From contig NZ_CP048882.1 of NCBI RefSeq assembly GCF_015910445.1, positions 2,046,001 through 2,110,000 on the forward strand: DNA of 64,000 nt, in the 5' to 3' direction. The notes beneath the pieces were generated by a model. It saw nothing but the letters and a program-made list of their open reading frames with translations, was not told the DNA's origin and did no database searches. Both the position numbers and the translations under genes were made by a program. Each line of letters starts with the position of its first letter. The first letter of the stretch is position 1. Below, one piece after another: positions 32,112 to 39,781 of the stretch. This stretch comes from Streptomyces bathyalis (GTDB taxonomy: Bacteria; Actinomycetota; Actinomycetes; Streptomycetales; Streptomycetaceae).

Positions 32112-32153
32112 CAGCGGCTGCGATTACCAAGTTTTGGCAAAACACAGCCGCTG
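32112..32153 (-). terminator. Hairpin downstream of the thioredoxin-TPR gene
   Basis: CAGCGGCTG pairs perfectly with CAGCCGCTG around a 24-nt loop rich in A and T. It lies 53 nt beyond the stop of the leftward gene ending at 32206, so it may terminate it, or it may be a regulatory structure. Confidence 0.4.
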
Positions 32154-32205
32154 ATGTCGCTAAAACCACGTGTCGTGACCGAGCGTGCGGCCCCGCGCAC
32201 CCCCG

Positions 32206-33168
32206 TCAGAACAGCACGCGTGCAAGGGCACTACGCGCGGTGACTACCCGTGGATCCTCCGCGCCAATCACGTCGAAGAGCTCAAGTAGCCGCAGGCGCG
32301 CAGTCTCCCGATCCTCTCCCTCAGACTTTTTCACTGTCTCCACAAGACGGCCGAACGCGTCCTCCACGTGACCCCCCGCCATGTCCAGGTCGGCCGCGCG
32401 CAGTTGGGCCTCCACGTCGGACGGGCTGTCGGCGGCGTCCTTGCGCACCTGCTGGGCATCGAGACCCTGCACACGGCCGAGCAGCTCGGCCATCGCGAGG
32501 CCGACGCGGGCCTCTGTGTTGCCGGGGTCGCCCGACAGGACGTTCTTGTACGCCTGCACCGCACCGTTCAAGTCGCCCGTGTCCAGGGCCTCCTGGGCCG
32601 CCGCGAGTGCCGGGTCCTCCGGTTCCGCGGGCTGCTCCGGGGCCTCCTGGGCGCCTTCGTCCGCGAAGTCGCCCTGCAGGCCCGTGATGCCGAACCGGTC
32701 CTCGGAGACCTGGATCAACTGGTCGAGCGTCTGCCGGATCTGCGCCTCGGGAGCGGCGCCCTGGAAGAGAGGCAGCGCCTGACCGGCCACGACGGCGAAC
32801 ACCGCGGGAATCCCCTGGACGCCGAACTGCTGCATCAGCATCTGGTTCTTGTCGGCGTCGATCTTCGCGAGCAGCACACGCCCGGCGTACTCCCGCGTCA
32901 GGCGCTCGAGTACGGGCGACAGCTGCTTGCACGGCTCGCACCACTCGGCCCAGAAGTCGATGACAACGGGCACCTCGGCGGAACGCTGGAGGACCTGCGC
33001 CTCGAAGTCCGCCTCGTCGACGTCGATGACCAGGCTCGCCGGAAGGTTGGCGTCGCCCTGCTCGGCGGAGCGTGCCCTGGCCTGCTCCGCCTTCTGCTTG
33101 GCCTCACCGGCCGCTTTCACCGCGGAGAGGTCGACCACTCCGCTCATGGACATATTGCGTGGCTGCAT
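32206..33168 (-). CDS. Thioredoxin-domain TPR protein (YbbN/CnoX-like)
   Basis: A 320-residue cytoplasmic protein. Residues ~45-155 form a thioredoxin fold with VVIDFWAEWCEPCKQLSPVL; the active site is CEPC rather than the usual CGPC, and the cis-proline is in GIPAVF. An acidic linker (EQPAEPEDPA) precedes C-terminal TPR-like helices (ALDTGDLNGAVQAYKNVL). This is the layout of CnoX/YbbN chaperedoxins, which hold proteins under oxidative stress. The start is ATG 33168, with GGGGGGAGA ~10 nt upstream; in-frame ATGs follow at 33153 and 33147. A longer frame to 33669 is not supported. Confidence 0.9.
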   Translation of the reverse strand: MQPRNMSMSGVVDLSAVKAAGEAKQKAEQARARSAEQGDANLPASLVIDVDEADFEAQVLQRSAEVPVVIDFWAEWCEPCKQLSPVLERLTREYAGRVLLAKIDADKNQMLMQQFGVQGIPAVFAVVAGQALPLFQGAAPEAQIRQTLDQLIQVSEDRFGITGLQGDFADEGAQEAPEQPAEPEDPALAAAQEALDTGDLNGAVQAYKNVLSGDPGNTEARVGLAMAELLGRVQGLDAQQVRKDAADSPSDVEAQLRAADLDMAGGHVEDAFGRLVETVKKSEGEDRETARLRLLELFDVIGAEDPRVVTARSALARVLF

Positions 33169-33508
33169 GAGTCCAGTCTCCCCCCTTTCCCGCCGTGCTG
33201 TGTTCCCCCGCCGGGTCCCCGTCCGGCTGTGGTCGTGGTCGTCGCACCGGAGAACCCCCGTGTTCCGATACGACTCGTAGCGTAACTGGTACGGGGCCCC
33301 CTCGCGCAAGCCCCCCACCCGCTTCCGTTCCCGCCGGGCCCCGGCGCCGGTCACGGGCGGGATACCCCGTCGGGGGTGCGGCGTCCTGCGGGGCGGGGCG
33401 CCCTCTCCCCCGGTCCGTCCGAGTGTCCCGCAATTCCGGTTGCCTGCGGCCACGAACGCCCGGATCCGGTCGTTCCCTGCGGCAGACCGCCCGGTATGGT
33501 CTGACGCC
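33169..33508. promoter_or_regulatory. Divergent promoter region, thioredoxin-TPR / TetR
   Basis: A 340-nt gap between divergent genes. It holds the purine-rich ribosome-binding site of the leftward gene. At the right end TATGGT (33495-33500) is a likely -10 for the TetR gene. Nothing else stands out; the open frames across it are shadows. Confidence 0.4.
33495..33500 (+). promoter_or_regulatory. -10 box for leaderless TetR transcript
   Basis: TATGGT ends 8 nt before the ATG at 33509, with no ribosome-binding site between. Confidence 0.4.
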
Positions 33509-34138
33509 ATGCCCTCTTCCGAGCCCTCGCCCCGCCGCGCCGGCAGGCCGCGCAGCGCCGAGGCCGACGCCGCGATCATGGAAGCGACCCGTGAAGCACT
33601 GGTCGACCTGGGCTGGAGCAAGCTCACCGTGGGGCACGTCGCCGCACGCGCAGGTGTCGCGAAGACCACCCTCTACCGGCGCTGGTCGAACAAGGGCGAA
33701 CTCGTCGTCCACGCGGTCGCGGCCCTCTTCGACGAGCTCGAACTGCCCGACTGCGGGAGCCTGCGGAGGGACATCGAGTGCGTGGTGCTCGCCTTCGCGG
33801 ACCTCCTGCAGCGGCCCGGCACCAACGCCTCCCTGATGGCCGTCGTCGCGGAATCCACGCATGACACCGTCCTGCGGGAGCACATCCGCGAGGCGATCGT
33901 GGAACGGCAGAAGCGGCTCGTCCTCCAGGGCCGCGAACGGGCCCAGGCACGGGGGGAGTTGCCCGCGGACTCCTCGGATCCCGCCGAGGACGCCCGGCTG
34001 GTCGACATGATCTTCGACGTCATCGCGGGAGCGGTGGTGCACCGCACTCTGGTCAGCGCCGAACCCGTGGACGCCGAGTGGGCAAGCCGGTTCACCACGC
34101 TGATCCTCCACGGCCTGGTGGCGGCGTCCGCTCCCTGA
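33509..34138 (+). CDS. TetR/AcrR-family transcriptional regulator
   Basis: A 209-residue repressor-type protein. The N-terminal helix-turn-helix spans residues ~15-60 (RRAGRPRSAEADAAIMEATR, LTVGHVAARAGVAKTTLYRRW). The C-terminal domain is helical and would bind a ligand and dimerise. The targets are unknown: the convergent APC permease and the divergent thioredoxin-TPR gene are candidates. The start is ATG 33509, which begins the normal pre-HTH segment. Confidence 0.92.
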   Translation: MPSSEPSPRRAGRPRSAEADAAIMEATREALVDLGWSKLTVGHVAARAGVAKTTLYRRWSNKGELVVHAVAALFDELELPDCGSLRRDIECVVLAFADLLQRPGTNASLMAVVAESTHDTVLREHIREAIVERQKRLVLQGRERAQARGELPADSSDPAEDARLVDMIFDVIAGAVVHRTLVSAEPVDAEWASRFTTLILHGLVAASAP

Positions 34139-34168
34139 CCCCCGCGCCCTCAGCCTTCACCTCACCCG

Positions 34169-35437
34169 CTACCGCGCGCCCCGGCGGGGCAGCATGAACG
34201 CGGCCCCGCCCGCCGCCAGGACCAGCGCCCCGGCGAGAACCGAGGGACCGGGAAGGGCGAACGCCATGGCCAGGCAGCCGGCCAGGCCCGCCGCGGGGAT
34301 CAGCCGGCGACGGCGTCCCCCGTCCCAAGTGAGCGTCCAGGCAGCCGCGTTGGCGATCGCGTAGTAGACGAGCACCCCGAAGGACGAGAAGCCGATCGCG
34401 CCGCGCACGTCGGCCGTGGCCGCGAGCACGGCCACGACGGCGCCCACCGCGAGCCCGGCCCGGTGCGGCACCCGGAAGCGGGGGTGCACCGCTGCCAGGG
34501 CGTGCGGAAGGCGACGGTCCCGTGCCATCGCCAGGACGGTCCTGGAGACCCCGAGGATCAGCGTCAGGAGCGCCCCCAGTGCGGCGACCACCGCTCCGGC
34601 CCGTACGGCCTGCTCCAGCCCAGGAGTCCCCGCCTCACGGGCCGCCTCGGTCAACGGGGCGCCCGCGTCTGCCAGTCCGGCGCCGCCCAGCACGGACAGC
34701 GAGGCGAGGGCGACCGCGGCGTAGACGCACAGCGTGACGCCCAGGGCGAGCGGTACCGCCCGCGGAATGACCCTGGCGGGATCGCGGACCTCCTCGCCGA
34801 GGGTGGCGATGCGCGCGTATCCGGCGAAGGCGAAGAAGAGCAGGCCGGCGGCTTGCAGCACCCCGAGGAACGTGACGTCCTGGCCCGGTCCGAGACGTGC
34901 GGCCTCCGCCTCGCCGGAGGTGAGGAGCGCGGCCACCAGGGCGGCCAGCACCGCCAGTACGAGGGCCACCACGGCACGGGTGACCCAGGCGGACTTGCGT
35001 ACCCCGGCGTGGTCGACCGCCGTCATGGCCACCACCGCGGCGACGGCTACCGCGTGCGTCTGCTGCGGCCACGCGTAGGAGCCGACGGTCAGCGCCATCG
35101 CCGCGCACGAGGCGGTCTTGCCGGCCACGAACGCCCAGCCGGCGAGGTGTCCCCAGAACTCGCCCAGCCGCTCCCGGCCGTAGACGTACGTACCCCCGGA
35201 CTCGGGGTAGCGGGCGGCCAGCCGGGCCGAGGACGTGGCGTTGAAGTACGCGACGGCCGCGGCCAGGGCGAGGCCGGGCAGCAGACCGGAACCGGCAGCC
35301 CGCGCCGCCGGTGCGAGCGCGGCGAAGACACCGGCGCCGAGCATCGAGCCGAGGCCGACCATGACCGCGTCGAAGAGCCCGAGTTGGCGTCGCAGTTCCG
35401 GCGGCCGTGGCCCTGCCGCGTCCGGAGGTGTGTTCAC
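34169..35437 (-). CDS. APC-family amino acid/amine permease
   Basis: A 422-residue, 11-12 TM transporter of the amino acid-polyamine-organocation superfamily. The first helix carries VMVGLGSMLGAGVFAALAP, the unwound-helix glycine motif of substrate binding. GGTYVYGRERLGEFWGHLAG and the helix-6/7 region FAFAGYARIATLGEEVRDP are also typical. The GTG at 35437 has AAAGGGA upstream. The substrate is not predictable. A perfect inverted repeat lies just upstream. Confidence 0.88.
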   Translation of the reverse strand: MNTPPDAAGPRPPELRRQLGLFDAVMVGLGSMLGAGVFAALAPAARAAGSGLLPGLALAAAVAYFNATSSARLAARYPESGGTYVYGRERLGEFWGHLAGWAFVAGKTASCAAMALTVGSYAWPQQTHAVAVAAVVAMTAVDHAGVRKSAWVTRAVVALVLAVLAALVAALLTSGEAEAARLGPGQDVTFLGVLQAAGLLFFAFAGYARIATLGEEVRDPARVIPRAVPLALGVTLCVYAAVALASLSVLGGAGLADAGAPLTEAAREAGTPGLEQAVRAGAVVAALGALLTLILGVSRTVLAMARDRRLPHALAAVHPRFRVPHRAGLAVGAVVAVLAATADVRGAIGFSSFGVLVYYAIANAAAWTLTWDGGRRRRLIPAAGLAGCLAMAFALPGPSVLAGALVLAAGGAAFMLPRRGAR

Positions 35438-35460
35438 GTACGGCTCCCTTTGCGGGTCGG

Positions 35461-35475
35461 CCGTACATCGTACGG
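35461..35475. promoter_or_regulatory. Inverted repeat CCGTAC-ATC-GTACGG upstream of the APC permease
   Basis: Perfect 6-bp arms with a 3-nt centre lie 24 nt before the permease GTG (minus strand), in the likely promoter. It is a GntR- or TetR-type operator candidate. Confidence 0.45.
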
Positions 35476-35539
35476 AGACTCCCCCGCCCCGGCCGCACGC
35501 CGGGGCGGACGGAGCGGCGGCGGACAGCCGCCGCGCCCG

Positions 35540-37240
35540 TCAGAAGACAGGAGGCTCGGTGTAGACGCCCCACTCCTCGCGCAGCGCGTCGCAGATCTCG
35601 CCGAGCGTGGCCTCCGCCCGTACCGCGTCCAGCATGGGCTCGATCATGTTCGCGTCGCCGCGTGCGGCCTCCATCATCGTGGCCAGTGCGGCGGAGACGG
35701 CGGCCTCGTCCCGCTCCTTGCGGCGGCGGCCCAGCTCCCGCACCTGCTCGTGCTCGACCTCGTGACTGACCCTCAGGATCTCCAGGTCGCCGGTGACGGA
35801 GGAGGTGTGGCAGTTGACGCCGACGACCTTCTTCTCGTCCTTCTCCAGCGCCCGCTGGTAGGTGAAGGCGGCCTCGGCGATCTCACTGGTGAACCAGCCG
35901 TCCTCGATCCCCCGCAGGATGCCCGAAGTGATCGGCCCGATGGGGTGGTTGCCCTCGGGGACGGTCCGGCGGCCGCGTTCCTTGATCTGCTCGAAGATCT
36001 TCTCCGCGTCGGCCTCGATGCGGTCGGTGAGCGCCTCGACGTACCACGAACCGCCCAGCGGATCCGCGACGTTGGTCACGCCGGTCTCCTCCATCAGCAC
36101 CTGCTGGGTGCGCAGCGCGATCTCCGCGGCCTGCTCGCTGGGCAGGGCGAGCGTCTCGTCGAGGGCGTTGGTGTGGAGGGAGTTGGTGCCGCCGAGCACC
36201 GCCGCGAGAGCCTCGACCGCGGTGCGTACGACGTTGTTGTACGGCTGCTGGGCGGTGAGCGAGACGCCCGCCGTCTGCGTGTGGAAGCGCAGCCACTGCG
36301 CCTTCTCACTCGTCGCCCCGTACTCGTCGCGCATCCAGCGGGCCCAGATCCTGCGCGCGGCGCGGAACTTGGCGATCTCCTCGAAGAAGTCGACGTGCGC
36401 GTCGAAGAAGAAGGACAGGCCCGGCGCGAAGGTGTCGACGTCCAGGCCCCGGCTCAGGCCGAGTTCGACGTATCCGAAGCCGTCGGCGAGCGTGTACGCC
36501 AGCTCCTGCGCGGCCGTGGAGCCGGCCTCCCTGATGTGGTAGCCGGAGACCGACAGCGGCTTGTACGCGGGGATGCCGCGGCTGCAGTGCTCCATCAGGT
36601 CGCCGATGAGCCGCAGATGGGGCTCCGGCTGGAAGAGCCACTCCTTCTGGGCGATGTACTCCTTGAAGATGTCCGTCTGCAGGGTGCCGTTGAGGACTCC
36701 AGGGTCCACGCCCTGACGCTCGGCCGCGACCAGGTACATGCAGAAGACGGGCACCGCGGGGCCGGAGATCGTCATCGAGGTGGTGACGTCGCCGAGGGGG
36801 ATCCCGGAGAAGAGCACCTCCATGTCGGCGGCCGAGTCGATGGCCACGCCGCAGTGCCCGACCTCGCCGAGCGAGCGGGGGTCGTCGGAGTCCCGGCCCA
36901 TCAGGGTCGGCATGTCGAACGCCACGGACAGCCCGCCGCCGCCCGAGTCCAGGATCATCTTGTAGCGCTCGTTGGTCTGCTGTGCGTTGCCGAAGCCGGC
37001 GAACTGGCGGATCGTCCAGGTCCGGCCCCGGTACCCGGTCGGGTACAGGCCACGCGTGAACGGATACTCGCCGGGCCAGCCGATCCGCTCGAAGCCCTCC
37101 ACCGTGTCGCCGGAGCGCGGCCCGTAGACGGGCGCCACCCGGTCACCGCTCAGAGTGGTGAAGTCGGCGTCCCTCTTGTTCGCGGCGTCGTACCGGGCCT
37201 GCCAACGGCGACGGCCCTCTTCAATCGCGTGTGCGTCCAT
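35540..37240 (-). CDS. icmA: Isobutyryl-CoA mutase large subunit
   Basis: IcmA, with a separate B12-binding IcmB, interconverts isobutyryl-CoA and n-butyryl-CoA, linking valine breakdown to butyryl-CoA used in fatty acid and polyketide synthesis. The protein is 566 residues, exactly the known IcmA length, and lacks the C-terminal cobalamin-binding domain of methylmalonyl-CoA mutase. The residues that separate the two enzymes are visible: Phe80 in TIRQFAGF (Tyr in methylmalonyl-CoA mutase) and Gln198 in EYIAQKEW (Arg in methylmalonyl-CoA mutase). No ribosome-binding site is apparent before ATG 37240; a perfect palindrome begins 11 nt upstream. No icmB is in the window. Confidence 0.93.
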   Translation of the reverse strand: MDAHAIEEGRRRWQARYDAANKRDADFTTLSGDRVAPVYGPRSGDTVEGFERIGWPGEYPFTRGLYPTGYRGRTWTIRQFAGFGNAQQTNERYKMILDSGGGGLSVAFDMPTLMGRDSDDPRSLGEVGHCGVAIDSAADMEVLFSGIPLGDVTTSMTISGPAVPVFCMYLVAAERQGVDPGVLNGTLQTDIFKEYIAQKEWLFQPEPHLRLIGDLMEHCSRGIPAYKPLSVSGYHIREAGSTAAQELAYTLADGFGYVELGLSRGLDVDTFAPGLSFFFDAHVDFFEEIAKFRAARRIWARWMRDEYGATSEKAQWLRFHTQTAGVSLTAQQPYNNVVRTAVEALAAVLGGTNSLHTNALDETLALPSEQAAEIALRTQQVLMEETGVTNVADPLGGSWYVEALTDRIEADAEKIFEQIKERGRRTVPEGNHPIGPITSGILRGIEDGWFTSEIAEAAFTYQRALEKDEKKVVGVNCHTSSVTGDLEILRVSHEVEHEQVRELGRRRKERDEAAVSAALATMMEAARGDANMIEPMLDAVRAEATLGEICDALREEWGVYTEPPVF

Positions 37241-37250
37241 ACCATCGAAT

Positions 37251-37270
37251 TTACTTGGACGTCCAAGTAA
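37251..37270. promoter_or_regulatory. Perfect 20-bp palindrome upstream of icmA
   Basis: TTACTTGGACGTCCAAGTAA is perfectly symmetric over 20 bp and starts 11 nt before the icmA ATG. Binding there would block the promoter or translation start. It is an operator, probably for a TetR- or MarR-family regulator. Confidence 0.75.
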
Positions 37271-37276
37271 TTGTCG

Positions 37277-37290
37277 ACCGATCGTTCGGT
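37277..37290. promoter_or_regulatory. Inverted repeat ACCGA-TCGT-TCGGT upstream of icmA
   Basis: Perfect 5-bp arms around a 4-nt centre, 6 bp beyond the 20-bp palindrome. The ACCGA...TCGGT form is typical of TetR-family operators, so this may be a second operator for icmA or one for the neighbouring DUF3817 gene. Confidence 0.5.
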
Positions 37291-37335
37291 GAAGCATGCG
37301 GGAGAAGAGGCTTACGGGCGTGCGAGGGGCGGCTG

Positions 37336-37668
37336 TTACGCCTCGGCGGCAGCGGTGCGACCGTCCTCGACCAGCGGCGCGACCTCGCGCACGACCTTGC
37401 GCTCGACGAAGAAGGCCGCGGTGGGAATCGTCCCGGAGACCAGGATCCACAGCAGCTTGCCGAACGGCCAGCGGGCCTTCTGACCCAGGTCGAAGGCGAC
37501 GACCAGGTAGATCATGTAGAGGAGACCGTGAGCCTGGGAGACCACGAAGGTCAGATCCTCGCCCATGCCGAAGCCGTACTTGAACGTCATGCAGGTGCAC
37601 AGCACCAGCAGCATCACGGCGGTGACGTAGGCCATCACCCGGTACCGGGTCAGTACGGACTTCTTCAT
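37336..37668 (-). CDS. DUF3817 small membrane protein
   Basis: A 110-residue protein with three hydrophobic helices (VMAYVTAVMLLVLCTCMTF, HGLLYMIYLVVAFDLGQK, LLWILVSGTIPTAAFFVE), the pattern of the DUF3817 family of unknown function. The ATG at 37668 gives the MKKSVLTRYRV start; the frame extends upstream without support. A paralogue lies at 41100-41489. It is leftward, 97 nt before the MarR gene's stop, and ends 66 nt before the icmA operator region, so read-through into icmA is conceivable. Confidence 0.85.
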   Translation of the reverse strand: MKKSVLTRYRVMAYVTAVMLLVLCTCMTFKYGFGMGEDLTFVVSQAHGLLYMIYLVVAFDLGQKARWPFGKLLWILVSGTIPTAAFFVERKVVREVAPLVEDGRTAAAEA

Positions 37669-37765
37669 GGCCACGAGCGTAACGGGCCGTTCCGCACGCT
37701 CTTCCGGCGCCCCCGGCACCTGCCCGCGCGCACCCGTCCGCCGTGCCTCGCGCCTGCGGAGGCGT

Positions 37766-38275
37766 CTACTCCTCCGAGAAGTCCTGGGCCGCCACCCGCA
37801 GCGGACGGAGCATCGCGAAGATCTCGCCGCACTCGTCCGCGTCGTAGGCGCCCATCCCGAACTCCGCCGCCATCAGCTCCCGGGTGGCGGCGTCGCAGAC
37901 CTCGCGGCCCTTGTCGGTGATGGAGGCGAGGGTGCCGCGTCCGTCGTCCGGGTTGGGGCGCTTGGCGACGAGGCCGGCCTTCTGGAGCCGGTCGACGGTG
38001 TTGGTGACCGATGTCGGGTGCACCATCAGACGTTCGCCGATCTTCGACATCGGCAGTTCGCCGGCCCGCGAGAAGGTGAGCAGCACGAGCGCCTCGTACC
38101 GCGCGAAGGTGAGGCCGTAAGGCTTGACCACCGCGTCGACCTGGGCGAGCAGGATCTGGTGCGCTCTCATGATCGAGGTGATCGCGGCCATGGACGGCAC
38201 CGACCCCCAGCGCTCCTTCCAGAGCTCGTCGGCGCGGGCGATCGGGTCGAACGTCAGACTGAGCGGCTTCGGCAC
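37766..38275 (-). CDS. MarR-family transcriptional regulator
   Basis: A 169-residue winged-helix regulator. Core segments are YGLTFARYEALVLLTFSR, the recognition region SKIGERLMVHPTSVTNTVDR and the wing LVAKRPNPDDGRGTLASIT. The start is GTG 38275 with a TAGGGT box 7 nt upstream and no ribosome-binding site, suggesting a leaderless transcript. It lies 21 nt after the MFS gene stop. Its target could be itself, the MFS gene or the icmA region. Confidence 0.9.
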   Translation of the reverse strand: MPKPLSLTFDPIARADELWKERWGSVPSMAAITSIMRAHQILLAQVDAVVKPYGLTFARYEALVLLTFSRAGELPMSKIGERLMVHPTSVTNTVDRLQKAGLVAKRPNPDDGRGTLASITDKGREVCDAATRELMAAEFGMGAYDADECGEIFAMLRPLRVAAQDFSEE

Positions 38276-38282
38276 GCCGTAA

Positions 38283-38288
38283 ACCCTA
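38283..38288 (-). promoter_or_regulatory. -10 box for leaderless MarR transcript
   Basis: On the minus strand TAGGGT ends 7 nt before the GTG at 38275, inside the 21-nt gap after the MFS gene. Confidence 0.45.
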
Positions 38289-38296
38289 GTGGGCGC

Positions 38297-39565
38297 TCAC
38301 ATGTCGGCCATAGGTGTCTCAGGGACCGGTCCTGCGGCGCCGTCCCCGCCGGCCTTCGCGCGCGGGCCCGGCGCCTCCCCCGCGTCCGCTGTCTTTCGTA
38401 CCGCGCGCACCGCGACCACGGCGAGCAGCACGCACACGGTGCCGACGGCACCCGCCGCCACGATCACCAGGTGCGGCGGCATGAACTCCGCGGCGACCCC
38501 GCCGGCGGCCATGCCCATGCCCTGCACCGTCATCAGGCCCGCCGTCATCACCGTCATGGCACGCGCTCGCAGCTCCTCGGGGACGGCGTCGAAGAACCAG
38601 CGGTCGAGGCCCAGCGAGTACGCCATGCCCGTACCGGCGACGAGGAGCACGGCCAGTGCGAGCGGCAGCCCCGGCTGCCACGCGAAGATCAGGAAGGGCA
38701 GCAGCGTGGTGCCGGCGAGCGGCAGCACGAGCCGCTCCCGTACGGCGGGCTTCAGCAGCGCTCCCACGGCCAGCTCGGCGGCGACACCTCCAACCGGCAT
38801 CGCCGCCAGCAGCAGGCCGACGCCCAGGGACCCCGCGCCGATCTCGGTGGAGTAGGGGGCGGCGAGCCCCTCCGGTACGACGATGAAGGCGGGCGGCAGC
38901 CAGCACAGGGCGAGCAGCGCCCGTATGCGTCTTTCGGCGAAGAGGGCGCGGGTGCCGCCGCGAGTGCGCTCCACCGCCGCCGGAGGACGCCGGGCGCTGC
39001 CGAAGCGCAGCAGCGCCGCGGACGCGAGGAACCCGGCGACCGTGAGCACCAGCGCCCCCCGGGGCGGCAGCACGAGGAGAAGCAGACCAGTGGCCGCGAA
39101 ACCGGCGATCTGCGCGGCCTGCGCGGAGATCCTGATGAGCGAGCGTCCCAGCACGAAGGTGTCGCCCACGAGGATCTCGGCCAGCCCGGCCGCGCGTACG
39201 CCGCCGAAGAGCGGCTGCACGAACGCGGTCACCGCCCGGAGCGCGAGCAGCAGCGCCGACGGCGTCCCCGGCACCGTCATGGCCGCGACGCTCAGCGCGC
39301 AGACCAGATCGCAGCCGACCAGTACCGGGCGCCCCGGGTACCTCTCGGCGACCGGAGCCAGCAGGGCGCCGCCCAGAGCCTGCGGCATGAACCCCAGGCC
39401 GAAGGTGAGGGCGGACATCAGGGGCGAGGCGGTCTGCTCGTACACCAGCACCGGCAGCGCGACGTGCGAGACGACGCCGCCCAGCAACGAGAGCACGTGG
39501 GCGGCGAACACGAACCGGAATTCCCGCACCCGGAAGACGGCGCGGTAGCCCTGCTGAGAGGTCAT
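38297..39565 (-). CDS. MFS transporter
   Basis: A 422-residue, 11-12 TM major facilitator protein with the loop motif GALLAPVAERYPGRPVLVGCD between helices 2 and 3. The C-terminal tail is polar and Gly/Ala/Pro-rich. The ATG at 39565 begins MTSQQGYRAVFRVREFRFVF; the open frame extends to 39928 without support. It is divergent from an ArsR-like regulator at 39782, a common exporter/regulator pair. Drug or metabolite efflux is likely; the substrate is unknown. Confidence 0.88.
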   Translation of the reverse strand: MTSQQGYRAVFRVREFRFVFAAHVLSLLGGVVSHVALPVLVYEQTASPLMSALTFGLGFMPQALGGALLAPVAERYPGRPVLVGCDLVCALSVAAMTVPGTPSALLLALRAVTAFVQPLFGGVRAAGLAEILVGDTFVLGRSLIRISAQAAQIAGFAATGLLLLVLPPRGALVLTVAGFLASAALLRFGSARRPPAAVERTRGGTRALFAERRIRALLALCWLPPAFIVVPEGLAAPYSTEIGAGSLGVGLLLAAMPVGGVAAELAVGALLKPAVRERLVLPLAGTTLLPFLIFAWQPGLPLALAVLLVAGTGMAYSLGLDRWFFDAVPEELRARAMTVMTAGLMTVQGMGMAAGGVAAEFMPPHLVIVAAGAVGTVCVLLAVVAVRAVRKTADAGEAPGPRAKAGGDGAAGPVPETPMADM

Positions 39566-39781
39566 GCCGGAAGCCTGTCGCCACCGGGCCGGGCTCTCTA
39601 GTCTTTCGGCACGGGGCGAATCACCGGCGGCCCGAGCACCATGGGCCGGGGGACGACGGGGCGGGCCCGGGCCGGCGGACGCGGGACCAGTGCCGGACCA
39701 GGACGGGACCAGGACCTGCGGCAAGCGCCAGCGACAAGTACGAGCACAAGGACCGGAGACGGGACCGGAAGCGGGGCCTCC

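Larger units (their letters stand above)
31562..32205. promoter_or_regulatory. Long regulatory intergenic region upstream of the DUF6230 operon
   Basis: A 644-nt gap that is less GC-biased than the genes around it. The short frames inside it look non-coding. It contains two TTAC...GTAA inverted repeats (31968-31983 and 32099-32111) and a 9-bp-stem hairpin (32112-32153). A ribosome-binding site (AAGGAGGAAAG on the minus strand) lies immediately before the gene at 31561. The length and repeats suggest regulated expression of the leftward operon. Confidence 0.55.

Noticed and set aside
31636..32154. A 172-residue frame in the 644-nt gap
   Set aside because: No domain, poor codon bias, and it spans the inverted repeats and hairpin; treated as non-coding.
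35540..37240. Methylmalonyl-CoA mutase
   Set aside because: Phe80 and Gln198, the 566-residue length and the lack of a B12-binding domain identify isobutyryl-CoA mutase instead.
34463..37270. A 935-residue plus-strand frame opposite the APC permease and icmA
   Set aside because: It overlaps two well-supported minus-strand genes and has no recognisable domain.
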